A stretch of DNA of 64,000 bases from Lonicera japonica (GCA_021464415.1 CM038467.1:67709159-67773158), one strand, 5' to 3'; shown: positions 11,576 through 24,465, counted from the first letter of the stretch. Made by a program: numbers and translations. Notes: generated by a model not told the origin, from the sequence alone.

Positions 11576-11975
11576 GGAATCTTGCTCGTTCTCTCTCTGT
11601 CTGCATTTTCTCTCTCTTTGTCTCTGCTCTGTCTTCGTTCTCTTTCTATATCTCTATTTCTCACCTCTCTCTAAATGTGAATATTAGATACATGTGGGTA
11701 TATACATATCTATGTATATTATATAAAATGTGTGTATTGTTTTTAGCGAGAAAATTGAGAAAAGTGGAGCCAAATGCAAAATAACCATTATGCCCTCAAA
11801 AAAATTCACATGATGTGCTGGTGGAGCTTTTACCGTTATCAAAGTCAACACCGTTAGCAAAAAATGGTTGTTCGCAACAAAATTGCTAGTTGGTGGCAAA
11901 AATTGCTAATTTTGATAGTTCATATGGTAAAGTACCACTACCCCTAAGTTGAAGGGGGGAAAGTGCAATTAACCC
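11576..11975 (-). repeat. Right terminal inverted repeat
   Basis: Inverted partner of 10649-11075, ending …GTGCAATTAACCC. Confidence 0.8.
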
Positions 11976-12082
11976 AAAAAAAAAAAATAGAAATCTACAC
12001 TTTAATTGCTTAAGAGAAGGAAAAAAAAAACTATTTTGTTTAATTTCGTGCTCACGTACCGAGAGCTTCAAAACAAAATAAA

Positions 12083-12765
12083 TTTTTTTTTTTTTGCTCC
12101 CACTTTTATTATGCTACAGGTCTCTATTAGGGCTTTAGTGATTCTGCTCTGTAGGCTTTCTTCAATTGGTGAATCGCTCGGCCCATTTTAAGGCTTGCTA
12201 GTGCATGGGTTGTTTTGTCTGGGCTTTTATAAGTTACATGATAACTCGACATCAAATTATATAGTTGGTTGGTGGAATTTTAGTGAATTCGAAATTTTTA
12301 TCGAGTTTACACATTGGACACAACATGATAAAGAATTGATTACAGGTTTATCATCAATGAATTTGAGTCATCTGCTAGACACATTAATTTATTTTAAATT
12401 TTTTGATAAAACTGATTGTTCATTTAATAAAGAAATGATTTGTATTCATTTTAGGATCTGTAGATATTTATCTCTACTCTTTTAGTAATTTTATTTCTTC
12501 ACTCAACATATTCTAGTGGAAAAAAAATATATATAATATTTTTATTTTTTTTCAAAATTGTCTCTTTAACAGGTATTATTGGATCCGGTTGTGTGACCCA
12601 ATAACAAATCAAGTCATACACGGATTCTGAAAATATTACCCAATAGCTTAATGATTATATTCAAGTGGAGGCAAAAATTATCCGCTTCGCTAAAATCCGA
12701 CATAAAAATTACACGAACCTATAGGTCTAAGTCAAAGTATCCACATCATCCTAGACAGTTTTTCA
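12083..12765 (+). repeat. Direct repeat, copy 2
   Basis: Second copy of 9325-9770, with a 210-base segment (12116-12325) that copy 1 lacks. Just before it, 12040-12080 is an inverted match to 9263-9300 (GAAGCTCTCGGTAC), so the left boundary is rearranged. Confidence 0.7.
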
Positions 12766-13479
12766 TTTGTTATAATTACAATATAAATTGAGCGTACGTA
12801 CAACAAAAAATAGCAAAATTAAATCTCTCTCAATTTCGAGTGAATGCTAAATTACTTACCTTTTGCTTTATTCTTTTTAAATTTTATCCACGTAGAACTT
12901 TATTGCTTCCAATGAGAAAAGGCCCTTTGGTTGACCTGCAAATATCACAAGCACCAATATCCATAAAAAATAAATAAGAATATTTGTTCGGTGCGTTTAA
13001 TTTTTTCTGAAAGATTGTATTTTTCTGAACTCTATAAGCAGTATCAATATATAAACCGGAAGTTACTCAATTCAGTTACCTCAACAAAAACTTAATTTTC
13101 CCGTTTTGCTATTGTTATTTTGCAGAAAAAAAAATATTATTTGTTGAGTTCAAACTCGTAATCTCAAGATTAATAATACTTTAAACCAGCAATACTTTTA
13201 CGTTTTATTCTTTTCATTTTAAATTAGATCTATGAGTGCATGAAAAATTAAACCTGCACACTCATTTCTGAAGGGTGGAAAACTGGAACATATAAAATTG
13301 GTGTCATAACTAACATCTATTGTTTCCATTTTAATATAAATAGACTAGATACGAAAGCACACGCAATTGTTGTTGTGCACACCATTTTCATTTATTTTGA
13401 AATGAAAAATTAAAGATTATGAATTCAACCTCTTGATTGAAGTAGTCAAGTATTCAATACTTTAGCTTCGTCTTCAGCT
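12766..13479. other. 3' flank of TNL1
   Basis: Non-coding. It should contain the 3' UTR of the minus-strand TNL1; no poly(A) signal could be assigned with confidence. Confidence 0.4.
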
Positions 13480-16400
13480 TCACTTGCTTGCTAACTCAAA
13501 GATATTCATCCCTGAATCCCAATAATGATACAGAGTTTTAATGTATTCTGCTACTCCTACTTCTACATCTTCAGCATCAAAGTATAAAAACTCAACTCCG
13601 CATTTCTTTATTTCTCCATCAGTAACCATCCTAGTATCTATGTTTATATCAAATGACACTTCCACTTGATCGCCCTCTTGAAACAGATGCCCCCAAAACA
13701 CGCAAAACCAGTGGCTTAACCATACCATAGATCCGTCGTCTCTGTCACAAATTCCGTAGCACCTTGGTACATACGTCCTCTCCAAACCCTTGGTCTTATT
13801 CCTGATCCTAACAGATACAAGAAATGGTATCCAGTCTACTCCCAAAAATGTGTACACTAGGCATAGATTCAAGCCCCGAATTTTGAGATGTGGAAATGAA
13901 GGCACAATAAAAGATATTGTAGATCCTGTAGTCATGAGGCTAAACCAGTGTGGAACTTCTCTCCCGGGAAAACATACGCTGAATATATAAGATTCATACA
14001 ATATCTGCAAAATTAACATGTACATAAAATTACTGAATGCATGATATGTATACAAGTGTGTTATGTGTGTAGTGAACGGTGGACATAAATAAAAAGAGAG
14101 AGAAAGAACCTGGATGGGACATTTCTTTTTACTCCATACAATTCCATTAGCAATCAAAATCTCAACACTTTCAATTGATTTCAAGTTGGAGAAGCCTAAA
14201 TTCTTGAGCACTTTACTATCAACATTTCTTAATTGTTCAATTTTGAAGCCTTTTTGAACGTAATTTAGACTCATGCAAGCACCATGTGTGATTGATCTTG
14301 GCCCGACCGAAGTTTCATACGTTATCTTTTTCAATTTTCTACACTCTGTAACATTGAATTCTTCCACAGTTGTTGATGGCCATGAAACATCTTGGAGCTC
14401 TGGAGACCCAGAAATATCAAGCCTCTTGAGCCTAGCAAGATATCTGACGAAATGCGGAAGGCTGCGAATTGGATTTCCCCCTAGAAACAGGTTTTGCAAC
14501 AAGGGTAGGCTACCAAAATCATTAAGAAATGCATCATCTGAAAGGTTACAACTCGCAAGACTTAATGTCACCAAAGAGCTTGGCAAACACACAAATGAAA
14601 GTATTTTTGGATTTTTGTTCAGCTTTGTAACCCAATTCGGAAAAGATACCGTGTGAGATGGTGCAACCTCAACCTCATGAGCAACGGAGAGTAGTTGATT
14701 TAGATTTGTGTAATTAGCATGAAACACTTTCAATGATTTCAGCTTCACCAACTCATCTACTGCCCCAACAAGATTTGAACAGCCAGAAATAATAAGTTCC
14801 TCAAGGGATTGAACCATACCTATGTTTGTCGGAAGCTTCCTCAAACTTTTGCAATCTTTTAAGTTCAAGACAATAAGTCTTTGCAGGGTTGCAAGAGATT
14901 CATCAACCTCTACCAAGCTCAAGCAATTTTTGAGATCTAATTTCTCTAGATTGGGTATGTTTGAGAAGTTTGGGGTTTCCACAAGGTGAATGGAATGACT
15001 AAGATTTAAGATTTTTAGAGACTCAAGAACCTGTTAGCAGAAAAGTAGAGGATTAAAAGTAGCTTTTTTATCAAATGTAACAAAACACAAAACCTTAATA
15101 TGTATATACTGAAAAAGAAAGCATATAAAGAAAACTAATACCTTAGTCACCTTCCAAACACGTTCCAAGCTGCTATTACGAATTTCAAGAGAAACAATAT
15201 TATTTAGCAAAAAATCATTAGGTAATGATTTCAAATGAAAACCACGCCAGTATAACCACCTTAGTTTCTTAGGAAATAAATCATAAGTTCCAAAAAGTTT
15301 GACATAGCTAAGCTTGAGTAGTCTAAGATTGCGCATTCCTTTAAATGCATCTGTTTCCAAGAATTCGTCATTCGGATTTGTCTGTGCCCGATACGTCAGG
15401 TTCCAAAAGAACCTAGGATGGCTATGGATATTTGTGGCAGGAATATTATTTTTCTTCAACATCTTCATGTCAAGGATTAGACCTTTTACTTTTACAGAGC
15501 CCTTAACAAAAATAAATAAAGTAAGTAAGTAAGAAGGTAAAATGGGTAATTAATTTAACGATAAATATTGACAAGAACATGCGCATCTATAGAACTATAG
15601 AAGTTTCAAATTTCTTACAGTATGGTCTCTCAAGATGTTAAAAGAATCCTTATGACGCCATAATCTTGTATGTTCTTCGGGATTCTGAGATTCTTCATAA
15701 ACAACTTGTCTTCCCATGTCTTGAAGTAATTGATGCATTCCTAATCTTTTATTTTCTTCAACTGATAAAAGATTTCTGTCAACAAGGTTCTGAATCCCAA
15801 GTTCTGTGTAATAGTCACATCCCTCTAGGATTGCAACTGCATCATTTTTGTGCTTTCCGACAAAGAAACATGCTATATCCAAAAATAGGTTTTGGTCGTG
15901 CGTATTTTCCAAAGAATCATAGCTAATTTTTAGCTTTTCTAAAATTTTTGTCTCAGGAATTACTTCCAATTTCCTTAATGCACTCTCCCATACCTCCAAT
16001 GGCTTCCCAGATACAGATGAACCTAAAACTTCAAGGGCTAAAGGAAGCCCTTGACAATGGTGTACAAACCTTTTCGACTGCTCCACATAATCTGCAACAG
16101 GACCTTTTTTGCCAAAAGCATGCAAGCTGAAAAGCTCAAGAGACTCATTATCATTTAAATTTTCAATCTTATAAACTATAAATTTTTCATGGGCCTTTAG
16201 CAAACCTTGACGCCTAGTTGTTATGATAATTTTACTTCCCAAAGTAAACCAATTCCGTACACCAAGTATGGCATCTAATTGGTCCGGTTCATCCACATCA
16301 TCCAGAACAAGGAAGACCCTTTTGTTTTTCAAGATATATTGAATCCTCCTATGTCCATCATCTTTATCATATATTTTCTTCTCTTCTTTACGTAGAATTT

Positions 16401-19400
16401 TTTTAAGAAGTTTTCTTTGTAGATGAACTAAACCGCGGGGATTTTTATATTCTTCTCGAATATTTTCAAGAAAACAACTAGCATCAAAATCCTTAAAGTT
16501 TGATTCGAATGCAAACTTAGCCGTGGCTGTCTTCCCTAACCCAGCCATGCCACATATCACAAGCATACCCGCGTCGTTTGCCCCATCTTTTAACCACGAA
16601 ACTATTTTATTCACTCTAGAATCTATTCCAACTAGGTGGTGGTCAATGGTTGGGGCCTTGGGCATTAGTTTGCCTTGAACCATTTCAACTACATCTTCAA
16701 TGAACAGAGCCTCATACCTAAAAAATTCATATCAAAATTGTAAACAAGGAGCATATGGATATAAAAATCGAGGAAAGTTTGAGTCTCGTCAATTTAATTA
16801 TGGATTCAGCCTCTTAACATGAACTATAAAAAAGTCTTAGTGTGATTTTAAAAGTTTAGGATTTCAGGAATAAACAAAAAGTCAAATTAAACGAGCACTA
16901 AGAGACTAAGTATGGTCCAAGTTGCACATTTTCCTTACACAAATGATGCCCACTTTTTTCTCCTAAACAATGAAAAAAGATTTTTCCACTTTTAAAGTAA
17001 TTTATCTCCCATTCTCAAAGACTTTCACCTTGAAGATTAGAGGCAGACTTCATTAGTGGTTCAATAACCAAACGTAATTATCGTTAAGTAGGAAACGAAA
17101 AATACATCACATTGAACAAAGTATATAAGCATTCCAAAGTATATAAAATAACAAGACCATGAAGTTCACGTGAGGCATTTGTAGATTATTAAAATACCTA
17201 AAAGTGGTAGAATATGAATTTATTTTATTTCATTTTGAACAAAAGAATATGATTTTGAATAAGGGTACATTAGTTCCTTGTTTGAATAGAATTTGAAAAC
17301 TAGTTTTGAAGTTTGAACACTAAATTTAAAATATCCATTTATTTTGTTTCTGACATATGTGAATAAGTGTTATTTGTTTAAACATATCACATCTAAATGC
17401 TGAATAAGTGTTATTTGGAAAAATTTGCCCTTATCCACTTATTTTATAAAAATGACTTTGTTTAAAAGGATATGGGTAAAAGATGTATATTACCTTTTTA
17501 AGAAGTTAAGACTTCAAATTTAAGAAGCAAAGCTGCCTCTTATTTTTTAAGAGAAAAAATAGTTGTTCAAATCTGAATTTTTAAACCAACCATACAAAAT
17601 TAAAACATATTAAGTCTGAATGGTTTGTCCATTTAAACTTAAGAGGTGCAATCAAACTACCAAAATTAAATTATAATTTTTTTTGTTTTTTTAAAAAAAG
17701 TTGAAGAAACAGAAATACATTTATATTTCGCTAAAAATAAGAGTTCTTTTGAATAAAAAAAGTTGTAAAATGTCTCAGGAATGAAATAGGAGCAATATGA
17801 TTCTTAATCTAATATATATATATATATATGCGTTGGCTCTTAAGAGGACGATCATTTCTTTAAGAAAAAGAGGAATCATTCATTTCAAACTTAAAGTAAC
17901 GAAATTTTTCATTAAAATTGGTGGAAATGATTTATATATAATGTGTAGATCATTTCCGCAAATTTCATCGAAAACGTCAATTTGGGAGTGTGTAATGAGA
18001 AATTAATATATCAGTTCAATTACAACTATTGAAATTTTAAATGAACATCTCACTAACTTTTAAAATAAAACTTTTGATAAAAATTGGTGGAGATAATATG
18101 CTCATTATATAGATTATCCCCACCAAATTTTATTATATATTAGCTTGTTTAACCCTTGTAATGGACGGACATTCTTTCTCTTAAATAGAGGTCGTCCTCT
18201 TTAGAGCCGACTTGATATATATATATATACTAGTAATGCCTGTGCCTTTGGCACGAATCTTTTTTCTAATTAAGTTTACTTTTGGAGAGAATTATGTAGC
18301 GATGATTAATTGTCGGGTTTGAGGCGAGTTATGCCAAATTCAACCTTAATCCCTTTAAAAATATAATCAATTTGACATTAATCCAAAGCTGAAGAGACTT
18401 TTAACTATAAAAGTTTGAAGGCACTGCATTTATTATATAACTGAATCCATAATATCCGCACGTCATGTGGTAATGGTCTTGGGTCTATGGTAGTGTTCTT
18501 AGATTTGCTTTATATCATATGTAACTACGCAGGTTATTTCTCAAAGTGGTAGCCCAAGTTGTGATTTTAAGGTCATAATCTTTATATATCTACTAAGGAT
18601 CTTCTCATTATACTACTGATGTGTGATATTTTGGGTTATTACATACCACAATAAATAATAAATATTGGCCCTTAAAGTCATGGTTGGTAAAAAACTCGTT
18701 GGGATGAATATTTTGTCATTATAAATCTTGATTGCTAGTGCTAAGATAATTTCATTTGTTATCAAACCAAATGTATAGGTTTTTTTAAGGTAACCAAATT
18801 CATATAGTTCATTAATTATGCTTAAAGACAATAAATGTCTTTAACATAATCCTTTTTGCTTTCACAATAATATTAATCAACTTTTGTATAACATAATTTA
18901 TAAACTTTCAAAACAAAAAATAATAAAATAATAAATAAATTAATGAACCTAGAGAAATAAACTTTAAATATTATTAAATTAAAATTTATTATATTTTGAA
19001 TTTAAAAAAAATCAAGAGAGAAAGCTGACGTGACAGTGCAAATGAGATGTGAATATGAACTACTACTATTCCTCATTGATGTACTTTTTTATATATAATA
19101 TATATGTTAAATAATGTGAGCATGATGAAAATATAGAAACACTCCAATTTATAGTTAACTAAAATAGGAATATACAGTATTACTGAAGATGTTTTTTGAA
19201 AGATAATTTACATGTTAAATAATCTGAGACTTGTTGAAAATATAGAAAATCTCAAATTTATAAATAAATATTAAATGGTTATAGAGATACAATTAGAATT
19301 TTCATTGGTTTTAAATTCATTAATATTGTTTAGAGATAATTATGTAGCCACGGGAAGAGGTTAGGCTTGAGGTAGATTTGGCTAAACTAAAACTCGACTC

Positions 19401-22400
19401 ATCTGAAAATGTGTTCAACTCAACCCCAACTTTGGCATGAAAGAGGACTAACTTTGAAAATGCAAAACTTTCATATTTATTATATGACTGAATCTATTAA
19501 GTATTGATACGTACTGATATATTGTAATTATATAATACTATAAGAGTATTTCAAGAAAAAATAATTATACATACATGGTTGGTTTAGATTCAATGAGCTA
19601 AATTTAGATAAACCCAAACTCAACCAAATTCAAGTCGTATTTGTATTACTTATACATATCACAATTCAAAAATAGACACCAATTAGGGTATGGTTGAAAA
19701 CTCGCTAGGCTAGACTTTTTGTTATCATAATTACTATATATTTCAAAGTAGTTTTGACTTTTACCAAATCAAATGATATGCTTTATACTTTTTATTAAGT
19801 CTTTTTTAGTTTACCACCTCAATAATATCTAGAGTTTGAGTTATATCCGCTTTGTTAATCCTTTGAGTCCCTTCCCATCTTGTTTGAAAGATAACTCAAA
19901 GTATTATTAAAACGGGAGTATCTTAAATTGTGAGTATTATTTAGGGGATAACTCAAAAGGACTTTCATTGTGCATTATGAACAGCTTAGTGCAATCTTTT
20001 TTGCTTTGACAATACCATTAATTTATTTTAAAATATGTCATTCATAAAGTATCATAACCATAAATAATGACACCAATTAAAATTTATTTACTTTTTTGGT
20101 TATATATTGTTTCAAATAATGAAATATCATTCATGTAACAGAAAGTATTCAAATAATAATTATTTATTTTTAAAAAAAAAATACAGGTTCTTGTGTTTTT
20201 CTAATAAACTAAAAGGATACATGCATGTTATTTATTTAAATGAAAATTTTCATTTATTTTATTACATGGATCAATCAGATCAAATAATTTATACAAATAA
20301 AAATATGACCTTGCAAGTATTAAAAACATAAATAACAAAAATAGAACAAATAACGATATATTCATAGAGAAATGATTTTTAAGGTTATTAAATTACATTT
20401 TCTATAATTCAAAATAAGAACAGAAAAATAAAATAAGAAAATAAAACTAAAAAATGTTGTGTCTACCTTATGTGGTGCTTGTATTCCACCCGTTTATACA
20501 TTTTATTGTGATGATTGTAAAATTATATATAAAAAATTTGTATCATTTAATCGTCATTTGTATAAAAAAATCAAGAAAATAAAATTTACACCCATCCTTT
20601 TATGCCTCGTTTTGCACTTCTCCATCTTAAAAGATTTCAATTTGATACGGACTTTTTTTTTTATCTTTTTGTTACATTTTTCAAGCATTTTTTTGTAAAA
20701 GAAGAAAAATAATTTACCATCATTTTCTAACTAATAGTTAGCAAAATAAAGAGTAATTCAAAATTATTTTTTAGTTTTCTGTAAAATTAATTTTAGCTGG
20801 AGGTATAAAAATGTGATAGCATGTATAAATAATCAGATAATTTATAGTGGATATTTTATTTATTTCGTAAAGTAAAAATAAATTTACCAACTATTATTCA
20901 AAAATATTACAACTTAATATATTGATTGGGACGGTGCTAGTGGGGAGGGGGGGAGTAATTGACGCCAGTTGGTTTTCAATTTTTTTAACTGCATATGGGG
21001 TATTTTTTGAAAAATAAAAATATATAGGGACCTATATGCATTACTTTATATTTCAGGATATCTAAGCATAACCAAGAAGAAGCCATCTGATTTTAGGTGT
21101 ATACCAGAGTTTAAATTTAAAACTTTAAATTTTATTTGAATCCTCCCGCATACTTCATTTCATTCTTCGGATCATATTTTCTCTTCTTCTACTTTTTTAT
21201 TTTGATCTTCACTCTTTTTCAATTTTTTTTTTTTTGCTCTTCACTTATTTAGTTGCTTTGCACATGCGCCTCCACTGGCTCCTTTAGCTATCTTCCACAT
21301 ACCATTGATTTTATTTTTTAATATTTCTTAGTATTTTGTGTATTTCATTATTAAGATTAGGTATATTTATTGATTAATGTTAGGTCTATTTCTTAATATT
21401 ATGTTTATTTCTTGATTAGTTGCCTAATATTAGTTTTATTATTGAATAATCGCATAATATTAGGTCTATGTTAAATTAATTGAAGAATTGATAGTGATTA
21501 CTCAATATTAGGTTCATTTCTTGATTAAATGTATAATATTAGGTCTATTTGTTGAATAATTGATTAACTGCATAATATTTCGTATTCTCCCAGAATGTTA
21601 ATAATTTGTAGTATTAATTTTATTATGTTTGAGTTAAAATTTTATGACTTTAAATTTATATTTTTGTGTGCTTTAAATTTTCCCTCCTTGATTGAATTCT
21701 TGGTTTCACTACTATATATTGACAAATAATACAATGAGCTATAGCTATAATACTCATACCATATGAAAGACATTTAAAAAATATTCAAAAGAATCTAATT
21801 AAAGGCTCTTGTTCATATATTTTTAATAATTACCCTTACTATATCAAAAAACAGTTCAAAAGAAAACATAGATGTTCAAAGTTGAAGTTTTACTAATTGT
21901 ATGTGCAAGAGTTTTCTCTGACTTTTTAACATAATAGTACTGATCTTTTTATTATTATTATTGTTAGGGAAAACATAAATCTCATTGAATTATATGATAT
22001 GATATTTTATTTTTTATTTCACTAAATGGAAGGATAATGTTAAAATATAATCATAAAACAAAGTATTAACCGATAATAACCGGTTTATTTTACTAAATTA
22101 ATTATAGATAAATATTTTATTTGTTAATATTTCTTATATGATAAGATTTTTGTAGAGATAATTTACATGTTGAATAATACATAATTGACTTAGCGTAAAA
22201 TTCACTTCAATAGGAAAATGAAAATAATTAAATATTATAATTTTATAAATAAATATTTAATTTAATAGACTTGGCTACACTAAGAATTTGAGTAGGTTTG
22301 AAACACTATCATATTTATTGGTGAATTAAATAGAAACTAATCATTATCATTTATATTACAAATATGCGATGATAATCATGAGTCGTTAGATAAAAATACA

Positions 22401-24465
22401 ATCATGAGTCATTACAAATATGCACGATTTTTTTTTAAAGTTTATTTTTGGAAAGAATTTTGTAACGATGGTTAATGGTCGATTTTATGATGAGTTATGT
22501 CTGATTCAACCTCAATCCCTCAAAAAATATAACCATTCTAACATTAATCTAAGGTTAAAGAGAGTTTTAACTATGGAAGTTTAAAGACACCACATTTATT
22601 ATATGATAGAATCAGCCAGCTTTGATACGCGGTATTATTAAAGTAGTTTTGGACATTGTCCTGGGATCGTTAAGGCCCCAAAAATATGGCTCTCCTTCAC
22701 TGGATATATGAATTTGTTTGACAACATGCTATATTTACATAAAGAGCTTTTGTTTTAAAGGACAAATGTCACACTCTCTTTCTAATAAAGGACACTATTT
22801 AAAGGACACTATTTTTAATAGACTAGTTTGAAGGAAAATTTTGGATTTAAGGACAAAACACAAAATATTTAATTATTTCAATTAATTACGTTGAATTCCA
22901 AAACTACCCTTTTTATAGTTAAATATCCAAAAATAAATATAAAATTAATTGCATAATTAAGTTGACGATTATAAATTCAAACAAATTCAAAAATAGATAA
23001 CAAAAAATTCAAATAAAGATGATGAACGCAAGTATAATAAAAAAAAGTCAAATGAAGAACAAATTCAAAAAATTTCAAAATCTTTTTAAGGTAATTTTAT
23101 TTGCTATCAAACCAAATTTATAGGGGTTTTTAAGGTAACCAAATTTATAGTTCATTAATTATGCTTAAGGACGATCAATGTCTTTAATAGAATTCTATTT
23201 TCTTTCACAATATTATTATTATATTTTTGTATATACAATTTATAAACTTTAAAAAAAATCATAAATAAATTAATGTCCCTAGAAAAATTAGCTTTAAATA
23301 TTAATAAATTAAAATTTATTATATTTTGAAGTTTAAAAAAATAGCCAAAGAAAGAGAAAGCTGACGTGACAATACAAATAAGATATGTGAATATGCATTG
23401 TTACTATTCGAGATATTCTTTTATAGATAATCTACATGTTAAATAATATGGGCATGCTAAAAATATGGAAAAACTATAATTCAAAATAGGAATATATAGT
23501 AGTACCGAAGATGCTATTATATAAATAATTTGCATATTAAATAATATGGGACACATTGGAGATATATAAAAACTCTAGTTTACAAATAAATATTTAATGG
23601 CCATAGAGATACAATTAGAATTTTCATAAGTCTTAAACTCTTTAATATTGGTTAATTAATTATCTAAATCCCTATTATTATCATCAATATTACCAATATG
23701 CTATGATAATTTTGAGATGTTGGATCAAAAGATAAATATTCACATTAAATCTGAGCCAGCAGTCAGAAACATAAACATAAAGAGTCCTGCTATATTAGAA
23801 CTAACCTGATTTATTAATATATACAGTACATTTCTCATGCGGATTAATTCGTACAGATTGGGACCTTTAGTAACGGTTTTCCATCAAAATCGTCACTAAT
23901 ATATTGGAGATATGTTTTTAGTGATGAAAAACCGTTGCTAAATGACTGATCTATAGTCCGCATGAGAAATATTATGTATATATATATTCACGTTAGCTTG
24001 TTGCCATGTTAAATGGTTGAGAAGTTGGAGAAATTACTGGTCTTTCAAATGCATCCCAGCTATGCTTGCAACCTCTTTAAGTGCTGCACTCCATTCATCT
24101 TTTCTGTCTCCAGTAGGGAGGTTTTGTGCTTGATTCTTAAGTTCTGCAGGTTCTACGTGATAAAACACCGGCAAAATTGCATGCTCAGACGTCTTGTAGT
24201 GTTGAAGAATCGTCCTAACTTCTTCAAGGCATGCTTTTGAAGACGTGTAGTTCTTTGAGAAGATAATTATAGACATTTTAGACTGTCTAATTGCTCGTTG
24301 CAATTCAAATTTAATATTTTCTCCCCTCTCAATCTCATCATCATCTCTGAACGTTTCAACACCAATAGTTTTCAAAGCTCTATAAAGATAATCGGCGAAA
24401 TTTTTGCGTGTATCGGTGCCTTTAAAACTTAAAAACACATCATAAGTAAATTTTGATGTTGTCAT
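13480..24465 (-). CDS. TNL1: TIR-NBS-LRR-CJID resistance protein
   Basis: Five exons (complement): 24038-24465, 15619-16717, 15142-15501, 14110-15030 and 13480-14004. The joins keep frame and give 1110 aa. The TIR domain (residues ~6-140, YDVFLSFKG, putative catalytic Glu82 in SSKACLEEV) is an NADase-type signalling domain. NB-ARC has P-loop GMAGLGKTA (199-207), kinase-2 FLVLDDVD with the TNL-type final Asp, ITTRR, GLPLALEVLGSS and RNBS-D FLDIACFF. The MHD motif is MHQ (470-472). Leucine-rich repeats fill exons 3-4. Exon 5 is the post-LRR C-JID domain (CFPGREVPHWF). Such proteins detect pathogen effectors and trigger cell death through EDS1. Length and exon plan are normal for the family. Intron 1 is 7.3 kb and full of repeats. 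Intron 4 (105 bases) has no stop and keeps frame. It is a paralogue of TNL2. It appears intact; expression is unproven. Confidence 0.85.
17834..18209. mobile_element. MITE-like element with GGCTCT…AGAGGACGA termini
   Basis: The left end GGCTCTTAAGAGGACGATC and the reverse-complemented right end GGCTCTAAAGAGGACGACC match over about 20 bases. Inside are two inverted GGTGGA…TTT blocks (about 17920 and 18090). Another right end of this family lies at 44190-44262 in TNL2 intron 4. TA-rich flanks hide the target duplication. Confidence 0.65.
18280..19335 (+). repeat. Direct repeat R, copy 1
   Basis: Collinear with 22430-23650. Shared blocks include AGAAAGCTGACGTGACA and AGAGATACAATTAGAATTTT. Several internal sub-blocks (for example the TACATGTTAAATAAT part) are themselves repeated. 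Confidence 0.65.
19330..20100 (+). repeat. Partial, diverged copy of repeat R
   Basis: Pieces such as ATTTATTATATGACTGAATC and TGCAATCTTTTTTGCTTTGA match the start and middle of 18280-19335 in order. Confidence 0.45.
21340..21710 (+). repeat. Degenerate tandem repeat, ~38-bp unit
   Basis: The core CATAATATTAGGTCTATTT…TTGATTAATTG recurs about six times, followed by a unique tail. The same core and tail occur at 54395-54640, so this is a dispersed element rather than a local array. Confidence 0.6.
22430..23650 (+). repeat. Direct repeat R, copy 2
   Basis: Second copy of 18280-19335, with an extra segment at about 22640-23080. Confidence 0.65.
23830..23970. mobile_element. Hairpin MITE beside TNL1 exon 1
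   Basis: Two arms of about 55 bases (CATTTCTCATGCGGA…AACGGTTTTCCATC and its inverse) fold around a short loop near 23905. TTAGTAACGG / CGTTGCTAAA motifs are shared with common plant DNA-transposon termini. It lies in intron 1, about 70 bases from the exon-1 donor. Confidence 0.65.
24038..24465 (-). CDS. TNL1 exon 1 (TIR); possible TIR-only product
   Basis: Start ATG at 24465. The splice donor CCA|GTAATTT ends the exon at 24038 in the same phase as TNL2 exon 1, and the 3' partner exon begins TTTTTAG|GTATGAG at 16717. Read without splicing, the donor itself gives CAG TAA, so an unspliced or early-polyadenylated transcript would make a complete 143-aa TIR-only protein. Because the next exon is 7.3 kb away, automatic annotation may call this a separate gene. 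Identical phase and sequence at the junction argue that it belongs to TNL1. Confidence 0.75.

Larger units (their letters stand above)
10649..11975. mobile_element. Mutator-like element (Pack-MULE architecture)
   Basis: Long terminal inverted repeats of about 400 bases (10649-11075 and 11576-11975) start with GGTTAATTGCACTTT and enclose 500 bases of host-gene-like sequence encoding a zinc finger instead of a transposase. Long TIRs plus captured gene sequence are the definition of a Pack-MULE. Both flanks are A-rich, so the expected 9-bp target duplication cannot be verified by eye. Confidence 0.75.
16718..24037 (-). other. TNL1 intron 1, expanded by repeats
   Basis: About 7.3 kb, against 1.46 kb for the matching intron of TNL2. 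It holds a TIR element (17834-18209), two ~1.1-kb direct repeats (18280 and 22430), further fragments of the same family, a degenerate tandem region (21340-21600) and a hairpin element next to the donor. No coding domain was found in it on either strand. Confidence 0.75.

Noticed and set aside
13790..16130. Plus-strand open frames overlapping TNL1 exons
   Set aside because: They are antisense shadows of the conserved TNL coding sequence and show no family motifs.
21340..21600. CRISPR-like array
   Set aside because: This is plant nuclear DNA, and the units are diverged without distinct spacers. It is a degenerate tandem repeat also found at 54395.
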